From assembly GCF_042850985.1 (NCBI RefSeq), contig NZ_AP031415.1, positions 930,001 to 994,000 of the forward strand: a DNA stretch of 64,000 nt. The letters run 5' to 3'. The position numbers and the translations under genes were made by a program. This DNA comes from Allocoprobacillus sp002160865. Its GTDB lineage: Bacteria; Bacillota_I; Bacilli_A; Erysipelotrichales; Coprobacillaceae. The notes under the pieces were generated by a model. The model did not search any database, was not told the origin of the DNA, and worked only from the letters and a program-made list of their open reading frames with translations. This document shows positions 18,701-26,200 of this stretch, piece after piece (position 1 is the first letter of the stretch; the number at the start of each line of letters is the position of its first letter).

Positions 18701-18774
18701 AAGAAAGAATTGAAACACAGATCATTGTGGAAAAAACAAATCAAGGAAGTACACTACATATAGAAAGAGGGTAG
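15703..18774 (+). CDS. sbcC: Exonuclease SbcCD, ATPase subunit SbcC (Rad50-like)
   Basis: A 1023-residue SMC-like ATPase: Walker A GPTGSGKTTLFDAM (residues about 35-48), Q-loop IAQGEF, two long Gln-rich coiled coils around a zinc hook CPVCGSTHHP (about residue 512), signature LSGGESFKAALSLALG and Walker B LFIDEGFGTLD. GTG at 15703 (preceded by AGGTG) gives the usual SbcC N-terminus (VKIIKLTMNAFMAY); a GTG nine bases earlier is possible. It works with SbcD on DNA ends and palindromes. Confidence 0.95.
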   Translation: MKIIKLTMNAFMAYKNLTVVDFENIHDHGLYLISGPTGSGKTTLFDAMTFALYGEASGSHRQASYFRSDFADAKEETYVELVFELHQHRYTVKRSPTYYREGYKTPKMAQAYFDDGQQIIEGIKEVNAKIKELLGVDVRQFKQIVMIAQGEFTKLIYASSEERERVLRHVFHSEPLVVFENLLKDKVKHYKDEFMMSNQDLSSRFSMLQLSSDFIQQHQEFHPSYIQDAQIENQKISEQLDLDKHNYHKAKNEYDKFSQQYYQKQEHNQQLLELEEVMKQYHQLQAQKEKMLLLEKDFEKIEHIKNHQSCIHQYKQSQTSYQQACFQKQEVEHKLSSLQQQFSLLKKEYQKLDEDKHQKDQLFIDIENTKKALEQYQLYQKQRTIYQQQKKQYQALQNDYHDLQLRYEKMENRIGRDQDNVNRLPRLELELEQNEKNVKEINQKRVMIHELSQFYDEWKSLQDHHYDLSVIYQQKQAEYEKILQRYRHEDELFRRQQAGILASHLKDNEPCPVCGSTHHPHLAKLEKQVLSSHELEQLSQQVEAKNSEQQEAYQEVYQQNERVTTMQTRIEMLKKQLNIQEELSKEVFIHLLSDIVQVIEEQEKTYQKKYNDVIYLKKIQRSLEQDTLLLKQQNQYLQDMQQQLIDKEKNMSLLQQQYLQLEKDYHFDQNQDISSVLTQQQKDFKQLEKHIETIENQYHQCQENLSIYTHQFTQITQQLQLLDKEKDKAQLLYQQFIQDCFEDEKQYLYYQEHIKDIESQKQAYQNYFIQLEALDKQKTLLEEKTKDYQLYDMAQEKQQLDDLSIKRDQAYTKYHEILYVFQQNEKILEQLEKDYLNNQSIFEKYTLYQDLYDQTVGKNPLRMSFERYVLSTYFEQILEYANIELMKMTQGRFALYRKKDVKGVKQQGLDLSVLDYETGVMRDIQSLSGGESFKAALSLALGLSSMIQNYAGGIELNTLFIDEGFGTLDHESIDQALSVLMDLKNDHKTIGIISHVDELKERIETQIIVEKTNQGSTLHIERG

Positions 18775-18782
18775 TTGAAAAT

Positions 18783-18983
18783 ATGTTTATATACAAATAT
18801 CATCGTATGACAACAAAAGTGTCTGGAATAGGAATTACAGAATATCGTTTTGAGAATATGCGTGATGTTATAGATAAATATGCCAATGATGGATGGCGTT
18901 ATGTTGGTTTTGTGCCTGTTTTACAAAGAGGAAACGGATATATTGAAGAAATAGAGCTGATTTTTGAAAAAGAAAAGTCATAA
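18783..18983 (+). CDS. DUF4177-family small protein
   Basis: A 66-residue protein with the pattern of DUF4177 (YKYHRM... LIDKYANDGWRYVGFVPVL). It follows sbcC by 8 bp and is probably on the same mRNA. No function is established for the family; the Gly-Trp-Arg-Tyr core is its conserved element. Confidence 0.75.
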   Translation: MFIYKYHRMTTKVSGIGITEYRFENMRDVIDKYANDGWRYVGFVPVLQRGNGYIEEIELIFEKEKS

Positions 18984-19011
18984 TTGCTTTTTGGTAAAAT
19001 TCTTGTATAAT
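18984..19011 (+). promoter_or_regulatory. Promoter of proS
   Basis: TTGCTT (18984-18989), 16-bp spacer, TATAAT (19006-19011); the start codon is at 19046. The leader is only about 30 nt, too short for a T-box. Confidence 0.65.
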
Positions 19012-19045
19012 AGTAAGGTAAATATTAAAGAAGGGGTATAGAAAA

Positions 19046-20482
19046 ATGGCAAATAAAGTAAAAAATGATGCGATTACATCAAGAGATGAAAACTTTGCAC
19101 AGTGGTATACAGATGTATGTCGTAAAGCTGAATTAATGGATTATTCAAGTGTCAAAGGGTTTATCATTTATCGACCATATGGTTATGCTTTATGGGAAAT
19201 GATTCAAGCCTATATGGACAAAAAATTTAAAGAAACAGGACACGAAAATGTTTATATGCCGATGTTGATCCCTGAATCTTTATTACAAAAAGAAGCAGAT
19301 CATGTGGAAGGATTCGCTCCTGAATGTGCTGTTGTGACAAGAGGTGGGTTAGATGAACTGGAAGAAAAATTGGTGATTCGTCCAACATCTGAAACATTGT
19401 TTTGTGAACACTACGCTAAAATTGTGAATTCTTATCGTGATTTACCTAAGTTATATAATCAATGGTGTTCTGTTGTGCGTTGGGAAAAAACAACACGCCC
19501 ATTTTTAAGAGGTTCAGAATTCTTATGGCAGGAAGGACATACAATTCATGCAACGGCTGATGAAGCTAAAGAAGAAACGATGCGTATGCTGGATATTTAT
19601 GAAACAACAGCCAGAGAATTATTAGCCATACCAATGGTTACAGGTAAAAAGACAGAAAGAGAAAAGTTTGCAGGAGCCGAAGAAACATATACGATTGAAG
19701 CTTTAATGCATGATGGAAAAGCATTGCAATCTGGAACATCACATTATTTTGGTGATGGATTTGCGAAAGCTTTTGATATGAAGTTCCTGGATAAAGATAA
19801 TCAGTTAAAATATGTTCATCAGACATCATGGGGAGTTTCTACAAGATTACTAGGAGCGATTATTATGGTTCATGGTGATGATAATGGACTTGTTTTACCA
19901 CCAAGAGTGGCTCCAACACAAGTGATGATTATTCCAATCCAGCAACAAAAAGAAGGTATCTTAGATAAGGCTTATGAACTGCAAAATCAATTACAGGCAC
20001 AAGGTATTCGTGTCAAAGTGGATGCCAGTGATAAATCACCGGGATGGAAATTCTCTGAAGCTGAAATGCGTGGAATTCCATTACGTTTAGAAATTGGTCC
20101 TAGAGATTTACAAAATGGTCAATGCGTTGTGGCTAAACGTGTTAATGGTGAAAAATTAACTTTAGCATTAGATGAAACTTTACCAGAAAAATTAGCTACA
20201 TTATTAGATGAAGTACATGATGAAATGTATCAAAAAGCTTTGAAGTTTAGAGATGAACACATTACTGATGTTGAAACATATGAAGAATTTAAAGAAGTTT
20301 TAGATTCTAAAGGTGGATATGTGAAAATGGCATGGTGTGGAGATGAAGCTTGTGAAGTGAAAATCAAAGAAGATACAGCAGCAACATCTCGTTGTATTGA
20401 TACACAAGCTCATGTTGATGCTGTTTGCCCAATTTGTGGAAAGAAAGCGAAACATATTGTTTATTTTGCAAGAGCATACTAA
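19046..20482 (+). CDS. proS: Prolyl-tRNA synthetase, archaeal/eukaryotic (short) type
   Basis: A 478-residue class II synthetase that charges tRNA-Pro. Motif 2 (RWEKTTRPFLRGSEFLWQEGHT) and motif 3 (ALQSGTSHYFG ... LLGAIIMVHGDD) are clear. There is no bacterial INS editing insertion between motifs 2 and 3; instead there is an anticodon-binding domain and a C-terminal zinc-type domain with Cys residues (WCGDEACEVKIKE ... CPICGKK), as in the ProS type 3 form. It has its own promoter and terminator. This form is common in Mollicutes-related Firmicutes. Confidence 0.95.
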   Translation: MANKVKNDAITSRDENFAQWYTDVCRKAELMDYSSVKGFIIYRPYGYALWEMIQAYMDKKFKETGHENVYMPMLIPESLLQKEADHVEGFAPECAVVTRGGLDELEEKLVIRPTSETLFCEHYAKIVNSYRDLPKLYNQWCSVVRWEKTTRPFLRGSEFLWQEGHTIHATADEAKEETMRMLDIYETTARELLAIPMVTGKKTEREKFAGAEETYTIEALMHDGKALQSGTSHYFGDGFAKAFDMKFLDKDNQLKYVHQTSWGVSTRLLGAIIMVHGDDNGLVLPPRVAPTQVMIIPIQQQKEGILDKAYELQNQLQAQGIRVKVDASDKSPGWKFSEAEMRGIPLRLEIGPRDLQNGQCVVAKRVNGEKLTLALDETLPEKLATLLDEVHDEMYQKALKFRDEHITDVETYEEFKEVLDSKGGYVKMAWCGDEACEVKIKEDTAATSRCIDTQAHVDAVCPICGKKAKHIVYFARAY

Positions 20483-20510
20483 AAAATCCATGATAACATG
20501 GATTTTTTTA
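20481..20510. terminator. Bidirectional intrinsic terminator after proS
   Basis: A perfect 12-bp stem AAAAAATCCATG / CATGGATTTTTT with loop ATAA, between convergent genes. Confidence 0.85.
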
Positions 20511-21095
20511 GTCTTTTATTTTAACATTTAATAAGTGAATAAGGTCAATGGCTTGAAAACTATTGATTATAGCACCACGAATATCTTCGGGAGAAGTTAT
20601 GATTCCCTCAATCTGACATGATGATAAATCTGTTTTATATAATGGAGCATGAAGAAATTCACATTGAGTTAAATCACATTCCTGGAATGAGGTTTTATTC
20701 ATTTTGGTTTCAATAAAACTGGCATTATGTAATGAACATTGATGAAATTGAACAGTTTTGTTGTTCATGAATGCAAAATTAGCAAAATGGCATAAACAGT
20801 CTTTGAAAGCTACATGATCAAAAAGAGATTCTGCAAAATCTGTTCCCATGAGTTTACAGTTTTGAAATTGAACATGGCGAAAAAGGGTTGTATTCATTTT
20901 GATGTTAGATAAATCACAATGAGAAAATGTGACATCTACAAAATAACTGTGTTCAAAAGAAATATCTTGAAAATCAATATGATCAAAATAACAGTTTTGA
21001 AAATCTTTATTAGTTAAATTTTCATCAAAAATAGCTTCATTATGATAGGATGCATCAAAGATTTTTTCCTCTAATAAATCTTCTTTTAATATCAT
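20508..21095 (-). CDS. Pentapeptide-repeat protein, Qnr-like
   Basis: A 195-residue protein made of about 25 pentapeptide repeats (for example NKDFQNCYFDHIDFQ, CDLSNIKMNTTLF), which fold into a right-handed quadrilateral beta-helix. The non-repeat C-terminal helix (DIRGAIINSFQAIDLIHLLN) resembles the dimerisation tail of Qnr/MfpA proteins, DNA mimics that protect gyrase and topoisomerase IV. A quinolone-protection role is inference from architecture only. It is single, with its promoter facing the pyridoxal kinase gene. Confidence 0.82.
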   Translation of the reverse strand: MILKEDLLEEKIFDASYHNEAIFDENLTNKDFQNCYFDHIDFQDISFEHSYFVDVTFSHCDLSNIKMNTTLFRHVQFQNCKLMGTDFAESLFDHVAFKDCLCHFANFAFMNNKTVQFHQCSLHNASFIETKMNKTSFQECDLTQCEFLHAPLYKTDLSSCQIEGIITSPEDIRGAIINSFQAIDLIHLLNVKIKD

Positions 21096-21208
21096 GATTG
21101 GTCACTCCTTTATTTATTAAAAATATCATAACATAGAAAGATATCAATGGAAATAAGTTCTTTTTTATCAATGTTTGTGGTAAAATATGAAACAAAAGAG
21201 GTGTAAAC

Positions 21209-22039
21209 ATGCAAAAGAAGATAGCTTTAATTAATGATATGACAGGATTTGGGAGATGTGCCATTGCGGCTATGGCGCCCATTGTTTCAGCAATGAAAAT
21301 ACAGGCAGTCCCTATACCTACAGCCATTTTATCAACACATACACAATTTCCAGTTTTTTATTTTGATGATTATACATCAAGAATGAAAGATTATATTCAA
21401 ACATATAAGGATTTACATTTGGAGTTTGATGCGATTGCGACAGGATTCTTAGGTTCTGAAAAACAGGTTGATATTGTGATTGATTTTATTCAGACATTTA
21501 AAAAAGATAATTCATTTATTCTAGTTGATCCGGTGATGGGAGATCATGGTCAATTGTATAAGACTTATACTCCTGAGATGTGTGAAAAAATGAAAGAACT
21601 GGTAAAATATGCAGATTTAATGACGCCTAATCTCACTGAATTAGTTACATTGGTTGATCGACCTTATCCAGTTTCATTACCTTCATTTGATGAGTTAAAA
21701 GAAATGTGTGAACAGCTTTCTAAACAGGGACCATCACATATTGTTGTGACGGGAATACCTTTTAATGATAAACAGATTTTGAATTTTATTTATAATCGAC
21801 ATGAAGATTATCAGATTGTGATGGTTGATCGTATCGGTAAGGATCGTTGTGGAACCGGTGATGTCATTGCGGCAGTGATTGCAGGAAGTTATTTGAATGG
21901 ATTGAGTTTTTATGAAAGTGTGAAAAAAGCGACAAAGTTTGCTTCAAAGTGCATTCGTTATTGTGAAGAAACGCATGTTCCACATCATTATGGTTTATGT
22001 TTTGAGGAATATTTATATGAGTTAGGAGAAGAGTTATGA
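21209..22039 (+). CDS. Pyridoxal/pyridoxamine kinase (PfkB-like fold)
   Basis: A 276-residue ribokinase-like enzyme that phosphorylates B6 vitamers with ATP. Visible features are the N-terminal INDMTGFGRCAIAAM substrate loop, VDPVMGDHG, the TPNLTEL motif and the anion hole GKDRCGTGDVIAAVIAG (catalytic Asp within GTGD). It overlaps the next gene by 4 bp (ATGA), so they form an operon. The closest family is pyridoxamine kinase (PdxY/PdxK type). Confidence 0.88.
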   Translation: MQKKIALINDMTGFGRCAIAAMAPIVSAMKIQAVPIPTAILSTHTQFPVFYFDDYTSRMKDYIQTYKDLHLEFDAIATGFLGSEKQVDIVIDFIQTFKKDNSFILVDPVMGDHGQLYKTYTPEMCEKMKELVKYADLMTPNLTELVTLVDRPYPVSLPSFDELKEMCEQLSKQGPSHIVVTGIPFNDKQILNFIYNRHEDYQIVMVDRIGKDRCGTGDVIAAVIAGSYLNGLSFYESVKKATKFASKCIRYCEETHVPHHYGLCFEEYLYELGEEL

Positions 22040-22677
22040 TTTTATATACATTACATGGAAATGGTTATCAGGATATTGCTCAATTGTCATCTTGTCAAGG
22101 AGCAACTGTTTATGTTAATTTAACGAATCGTTGTCCTTGTGCCTGTACATTTTGTTTAAGACAGACAAAAGAAATGGAAGAAGGGCATAGTTTATGGTTA
22201 AAAAAAGAGCCAACAGTGGAAGAAGTAATTCAAGAATTTCAAAAATATGATTTGGATGATTTTAAAGAAGTGGTATTTTGTGGGTTTGGTGAACCTTTGG
22301 AAAGAGTGGAAGATGTGGTTCAAATTGCAGGGATTTTAAAGCATTTTCGTAGAGATTTACCGATTCGTATCAATACCAATGGTCTGGCTAATCTCATCCA
22401 TCAGCGTGATGTGACACCAGAATTAAAAGGACGTATTGATACAGTTTCGATTAGTTTGAATGCGCCAGATGCTGGTGAATATGATGCTTTGACACGTAGT
22501 CGTTTTGGGAAAGAATCATTTCAGGCTATGTTAGATTTCGCTTCTCTATGTCGTCAATATGTACCCCATGTTGTGATGACTGTTGTCGATATTATTGGTG
22601 ACGAAAAAATACAAAGATGTCAAGCGATTTGTGATGAGCTAGGTGTCAAATTACGTGTTCGTCCATTTGAAGAATAG
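22036..22677 (+). CDS. Radical SAM protein, TatD-linked family
   Basis: A 213-residue small radical SAM enzyme. The 4Fe-4S motif is Cys33-x3-Cys37-x2-Cys40 (NRCPCACTFC), followed by the GGEP-like FCGFGEPLERV and a SAM-binding strand (INTNGLANL). The layout matches the short 'TatD-associated radical SAM' family, usually fused or next to a TatD nuclease; none is seen here. It overlaps the kinase gene by ATGA. The reaction is unknown. Confidence 0.82.
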   Translation: MILYTLHGNGYQDIAQLSSCQGATVYVNLTNRCPCACTFCLRQTKEMEEGHSLWLKKEPTVEEVIQEFQKYDLDDFKEVVFCGFGEPLERVEDVVQIAGILKHFRRDLPIRINTNGLANLIHQRDVTPELKGRIDTVSISLNAPDAGEYDALTRSRFGKESFQAMLDFASLCRQYVPHVVMTVVDIIGDEKIQRCQAICDELGVKLRVRPFEE

Positions 22678-22689
22678 GAGAGTGAAAAG

Positions 22690-23427
22690 ATGTTATATAT
22701 GACAAGAGAGCAACGCCAGATTTCATTAGAAAAAATGACAAATACGAGAGATTTAGGTGGTTATGAAACACAGAGTGGATTATATAGTCGAGCTCACAAA
22801 TATGTCAGGGCAGCAGCTCCAACATATGCTTCATCAAAGGATATTCAAACCTTAAAAGATTATGGTGTTAAAGTGGTGGTTGATTTAAGGAGTGATTTTG
22901 AAAAAGAGTGTCAACCTAATCCTTTCGCAAATGACAAGGATATTGATTATTATGAAGTGAATTTATTTGATTCTTCAAAAGCAGTTCTTGTTCCAGACGA
23001 AGTGAAAACATATAAAGATTTAGGTGGTGTTTATATTTATATGTTGGAAGGAATGAAACATAAATTTAAGGAATTGTTTGATATTTTTATGAAATATCCT
23101 TATGAAACTGTTTTATTTCATTGTTCTGCTGGTAAGGATCGTACCGGTGTTACAGCAGCTTTATTATTGGATTTAATTGGTTGCCATGAATATGATATTG
23201 TTAAGGATTATAGTGAGTCTTATGAAAATAATAAGGAAATGAATGCTTCTTTGGCACAGATGATGAATGATGAAGAAGCCAAACAATATTTAAGATCTTC
23301 ACCACGTTATATGATGGAATTATTGGATTATTTAAGAGAACATTATGGAAGTGCTAAGGAGTATTTATTGGAAATTGGTATGAAAAATGATGAAATTGAA
23401 GAATTAATTGAAAATTTTACAATTTAA
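22690..23427 (+). CDS. Tyrosine/dual-specificity protein phosphatase family protein
   Basis: A 245-residue phosphatase with the CX5R signature HCSAGKDRTG (catalytic Cys about residue 144) and an N-terminal motif typical of the Y_phosphatase3 family (TNTRDLGGYETQSG, then VVDLRSDFE). These act on phosphotyrosine, phosphoinositides or small phosphoesters. It starts 12 bp after the radical SAM gene (GGAGAG site), so it is third in the operon. A hairpin that could end the operon follows. Confidence 0.88.
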   Translation: MLYMTREQRQISLEKMTNTRDLGGYETQSGLYSRAHKYVRAAAPTYASSKDIQTLKDYGVKVVVDLRSDFEKECQPNPFANDKDIDYYEVNLFDSSKAVLVPDEVKTYKDLGGVYIYMLEGMKHKFKELFDIFMKYPYETVLFHCSAGKDRTGVTAALLLDLIGCHEYDIVKDYSESYENNKEMNASLAQMMNDEEAKQYLRSSPRYMMELLDYLREHYGSAKEYLLEIGMKNDEIEELIENFTI

Positions 23428-23436
23428 AAAAGAAAA

Positions 23437-23480
23437 ATGCCCTCAAAAATGCGTATATAAGTATTAGGAGGGTATTTTTA
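23437..23480 (+). terminator. Hairpin with T-run whose 3' arm is the ribosome site of the next gene
   Basis: ATGCCCTC (23437-23444) can pair with GAGGGTAT (23468-23475), followed by TTTTT and directly by the ATG at 23480. The GGAGGG Shine-Dalgarno is inside the 3' arm, so the same hairpin could terminate upstream transcripts and mask the ribosome site. Confidence 0.5.
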
Positions 23481-23911
23481 TGGAAAAAAAGTTAACGTTA
23501 AAACAAAAGGATTATATTGTTAGAAAGATTTATAAAACATATCAAAAGGCACAATTGGATATATTATATTTAACACAACATTATAATTACTATCCACAAG
23601 TGGATATGTTTAAAGTGAAAGATTCTTCGACTGTTTATCATGGAGATGAAAAAATGGTACAACAAATAGAACGTAAACAGCGTTTAGAAAATTATGTTGA
23701 GATGATTCATCAGGTACATACACATTTATCTCATGAAACTTATGATTTTATTGAACATGAATATATTAATTATTATGAATCTTCATGGTGGATGACATTT
23801 TATTCACGTGCCAGTTATTATCGTTTAAAGCATAGAGCTTTAGATGAGTTTATGGATTGTATTTCTATTTTTTGGAGTGAAGAAGATATTTTATCTTTAT
23901 TAGACGCATAG
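23480..23911 (+). CDS. Conserved hypothetical protein, ArpU/MG284-like helical protein
   Basis: A 143-residue all-helical protein. The C-terminal segment (ESSWWMTFYSRASYYRLKHRALDEFM) has the Tyr-Ser-x-x-x-Tyr-Tyr-Arg-Leu pattern of sigma-like helix-turn-helix proteins (ArpU, DUF1492) and of the Mollicutes MG284/MPN403 family. It is probably nucleic-acid binding; function unproven. The start is fixed by GGAGGG, which can be occluded by an upstream hairpin. Confidence 0.65.
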   Translation: MEKKLTLKQKDYIVRKIYKTYQKAQLDILYLTQHYNYYPQVDMFKVKDSSTVYHGDEKMVQQIERKQRLENYVEMIHQVHTHLSHETYDFIEHEYINYYESSWWMTFYSRASYYRLKHRALDEFMDCISIFWSEEDILSLLDA

Positions 23912-23974
23912 TTTTGTCAAAAACAATAGAAAAATACTTTTTTATCTTATACAATGAGTATAAGAGGTGATTCT

Positions 23975-24799
23975 ATGTTTGATGGATTGTTGTTGATATT
24001 GGCATTCTTTGCGGGTATTTTAGGTACTTTTATAGGTGGAACACAAACTTTTATATGTACTGGTTTTATTGGTATTGTTGTAGCAATTGTACAGGCATGT
24101 GGAGGGGATGTTTCTTTTTTAGAACCTTATATTTTAAATGGTTTGTTTTTACCATGTATTATTTTTAATGGGTCTGTTGTAGCAACGGCTGTAGCTTCAC
24201 ACTACAATGAGAAAATACGTGGATTTGAAACAGGACGTTCATTGGCTTTTATTCAAGATATGAGAATTTTATTGGCTGGAGGATTGGCTGGTGTTGCAGG
24301 ATATTTGATTTATGCAGTGGCCTTGTATTATGATTTTCCTATTGATCAAGGGGCTTTATCAGTTGTTATCATTGGTGTGCTTGCACGTTTAGTTTTGAAT
24401 CAGGAACAGTTTATGAATAAATCTTCTTTACTATTTTTAAAAACACGTTCTATTAATTACTGGGGTTATCAGCTTTTGTTTGCTTTAGCGATTTCATTTT
24501 GCATGGGAGTTATTGTCAAATATACAGGATTATATACAATAGGTTTTTCAATCAGTGCCTTTTCTTTAATTTTTGCGTTGATTGATGGCTCTTTTCCAGC
24601 AACACATCATATCACGCTCGTCGCTGGGTATGCCTACTGGCAGACACAAAGTATGGTTTTATGCTTGATTTTTGGTTTATTGGCTCATCTTATTGGATTG
24701 TTGTTTAGTTATGTGTTTAATTTGGAATGTGGAACACATGTTGATCCACCAGCTGTAGCGATTGGGTCATTAAGTTTAGTGATTTTTACTTTGTTTTAG
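23975..24799 (+). CDS. Integral membrane protein of unknown function
   Basis: A 274-residue protein with about seven to eight hydrophobic segments, rich in Gly and Ala, for example FAGILGTFIGGTQTFICTGF and LLAGGLAGVAGYLIYAV. AGGTGAT (23963-23969) selects the ATG at 23975; the frame extends seven codons upstream without a better site. Repeated small-residue helices suggest a channel or transporter, but I recognise no family. It precedes cinA by 12 bp and is probably co-transcribed. Confidence 0.75.
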   Translation: MFDGLLLILAFFAGILGTFIGGTQTFICTGFIGIVVAIVQACGGDVSFLEPYILNGLFLPCIIFNGSVVATAVASHYNEKIRGFETGRSLAFIQDMRILLAGGLAGVAGYLIYAVALYYDFPIDQGALSVVIIGVLARLVLNQEQFMNKSSLLFLKTRSINYWGYQLLFALAISFCMGVIVKYTGLYTIGFSISAFSLIFALIDGSFPATHHITLVAGYAYWQTQSMVLCLIFGLLAHLIGLLFSYVFNLECGTHVDPPAVAIGSLSLVIFTLF

Positions 24800-24811
24800 G
24801 AGGAAGTTTTT

Positions 24812-25864
24812 GTGAATGTAGAAATTATCAATGTAGGAACAGAATTGTTGTTGGGAGAAATTGTGAATACCAATGCCACACTTTTACAAAAGGTATGCAA
24901 AGATTTAGGATTTAATGTGTATTATCAAAGTGTTGTGGGTGATAATCCTCAAAGACTCTATGATTGCTTAAAAGTGGCTTTTGAGCGTGGTGCTGATTGT
25001 GTGATGACAACAGGAGGACTTGGACCAACAACAGATGATTTAACAAAAGAATTGTCAGCTCAATATCTTGGGTTGGAAATGGTTTATAATAAACAGGAAG
25101 CACAAAAGGTTGAGCAGAAGTGTCGTTATTGTACAGGCGTTGATCAGGTCCCTGACAATAATTTTAAGCAGGCTTATTATCCTCGAGATGCTTATATTTT
25201 AGAAAATGATATGGGGACAGCCAATGGCTGTGTCATGAGTGATGGTCAACATATGATTATTAATTTACCTGGACCACCAAAGGAATTAAAATATGTTGTT
25301 GAACATTCTTTAATTCCTTATTTGGAATCAATGAAACAAGATACCATCTATACTTATGAGTATTTAACGATGTTTATTGGAGAAAGTAAGATTGATGAAG
25401 TGTTAAGAGATCTGATTGAAGATCAAAATCAAGTTTCGATTGCACTGTATGCTGGAGAGGAAACGGTTCGTATTCGTTTGGCTGTTAAAGCATCTTCTCA
25501 AGAAGTGGCTGATGCCTTGATGAAAGATGTTCAATGTGAAATTGAAAAACGTTTAGCTTCTTATATCATTCATGAAAAGAATTTAAAAGAAGCCATATTA
25601 AAAGAAAAACCATCACTTTGGATTTGTTATGAAAATGATTTTCGTTTTCAAGATGAGTGGTTATCGCCATTCATTCAAAAAGAGGCTGATATTCATATTG
25701 TTGTGAAAATAAGACAGGAAAAGCTAGGAGAAGTTGTTTGTATAACAATCAATGATGAATATTTTGAAGTTCCTACTTTTGTGAAAGCACATTATTCTTA
25801 TGCAAAAGTGGAAGCCAGATTTGTTGGAAAGCTGTATCAATATATGATGACACATAAAAAGTAA
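24812..25864 (+). CDS. cinA: CinA-like protein (MoaB/MogA-type domain), C-terminal amidase domain degenerate
   Basis: A 350-residue protein. The N-terminal COG1058 domain is clear (VEIINVGTELLLGEIVNTNA, GGLGPTTDDLTKE, NLPGPPKEL), the ADP-ribose pyrophosphatase/MoCF-like part of CinA. Standard CinA is about 410 residues with a PncC nicotinamide-nucleotide amidase domain; here the last about 100 residues lack the usual PncC SCTGG motif and look eroded. So NMN deamidation activity is doubtful. It starts at GTG after GGAGG. Confidence 0.85.
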   Translation: MNVEIINVGTELLLGEIVNTNATLLQKVCKDLGFNVYYQSVVGDNPQRLYDCLKVAFERGADCVMTTGGLGPTTDDLTKELSAQYLGLEMVYNKQEAQKVEQKCRYCTGVDQVPDNNFKQAYYPRDAYILENDMGTANGCVMSDGQHMIINLPGPPKELKYVVEHSLIPYLESMKQDTIYTYEYLTMFIGESKIDEVLRDLIEDQNQVSIALYAGEETVRIRLAVKASSQEVADALMKDVQCEIEKRLASYIIHEKNLKEAILKEKPSLWICYENDFRFQDEWLSPFIQKEADIHIVVKIRQEKLGEVVCITINDEYFEVPTFVKAHYSYAKVEARFVGKLYQYMMTHKK

Positions 25865-25972
25865 AAATATGGTACTTTTAAAAACTATCCCTATGTTTGT
25901 ATAATGCAATCGCTTACAATGTGATAAAAATAAAAAAACATTGATAAAATCAACATATTTTTTATTTTTTAC

Positions 25973-26000
25973 TTGCGAATATTAAGACTTTATATATAAT
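25973..26000 (+). promoter_or_regulatory. Promoter of the structured ncRNA
   Basis: TTGCGA (25973-25978), 16-bp spacer, TATAAT (25995-26000), placed just before a string of stable hairpins and no ORF. Confidence 0.65.
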
Positions 26001-26006
26001 AGGAGA

Positions 26007-26200
26007 TGTCCTTAAGGACAACGTGTATATCATATCATAATATTCCTCGATATACATATGAAGCAAAAGTATTCATATAATTTACTCAAAGAGATCCCTG
26101 CTAGAGGCAGCAGACTAGCAGATAAATAGTGAACAGCAGCACTATGGATCATTATAAGAAAAGAGCGATATTTCAGGGTATATCGCTCTTTTCTTATTTA
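26007..26200 (+). ncRNA. Unassigned structured small RNA of about 190 nt
   Basis: Between convergent cinA and a LysR gene, a promoter is followed by five consecutive hairpins and a terminator. They are GTCC-TTAA-GGAC; GTGTATATC/GATATACAT; ATATGAA/TTCATAT; and a three-way junction closed by GATCC/GGATC with arms CTGCTAG/CTAGCAG and ATAGTG/CACTAT. Both arm loops contain CAGCAG. A 15-bp terminator stem closes the transcript. No start codon with a ribosome site is present. It does not carry the hallmarks of SRP RNA, tmRNA, RNase P or 6S RNA. I cannot name it. Confidence 0.6.
26156..26195. terminator. Bidirectional intrinsic terminator
   Basis: A perfect 15-bp stem AAGAAAAGAGCGATA / TATCGCTCTTTTCTT around loop TTTCAGGGTA. 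It ends the ncRNA on the plus strand and the LysR gene on the minus strand. Confidence 0.8.

Noticed and set aside
18984..19045. T-box leader before proS
   Set aside because: Only about 60 bp separate the previous gene and the start, and there is no T-box sequence or antiterminator.
26007..26200. SRP RNA, 6S RNA or tmRNA for the structured RNA
   Set aside because: The conserved SRP apical loop, the 6S central bubble and any tag-coding or tRNA-like part are missing.
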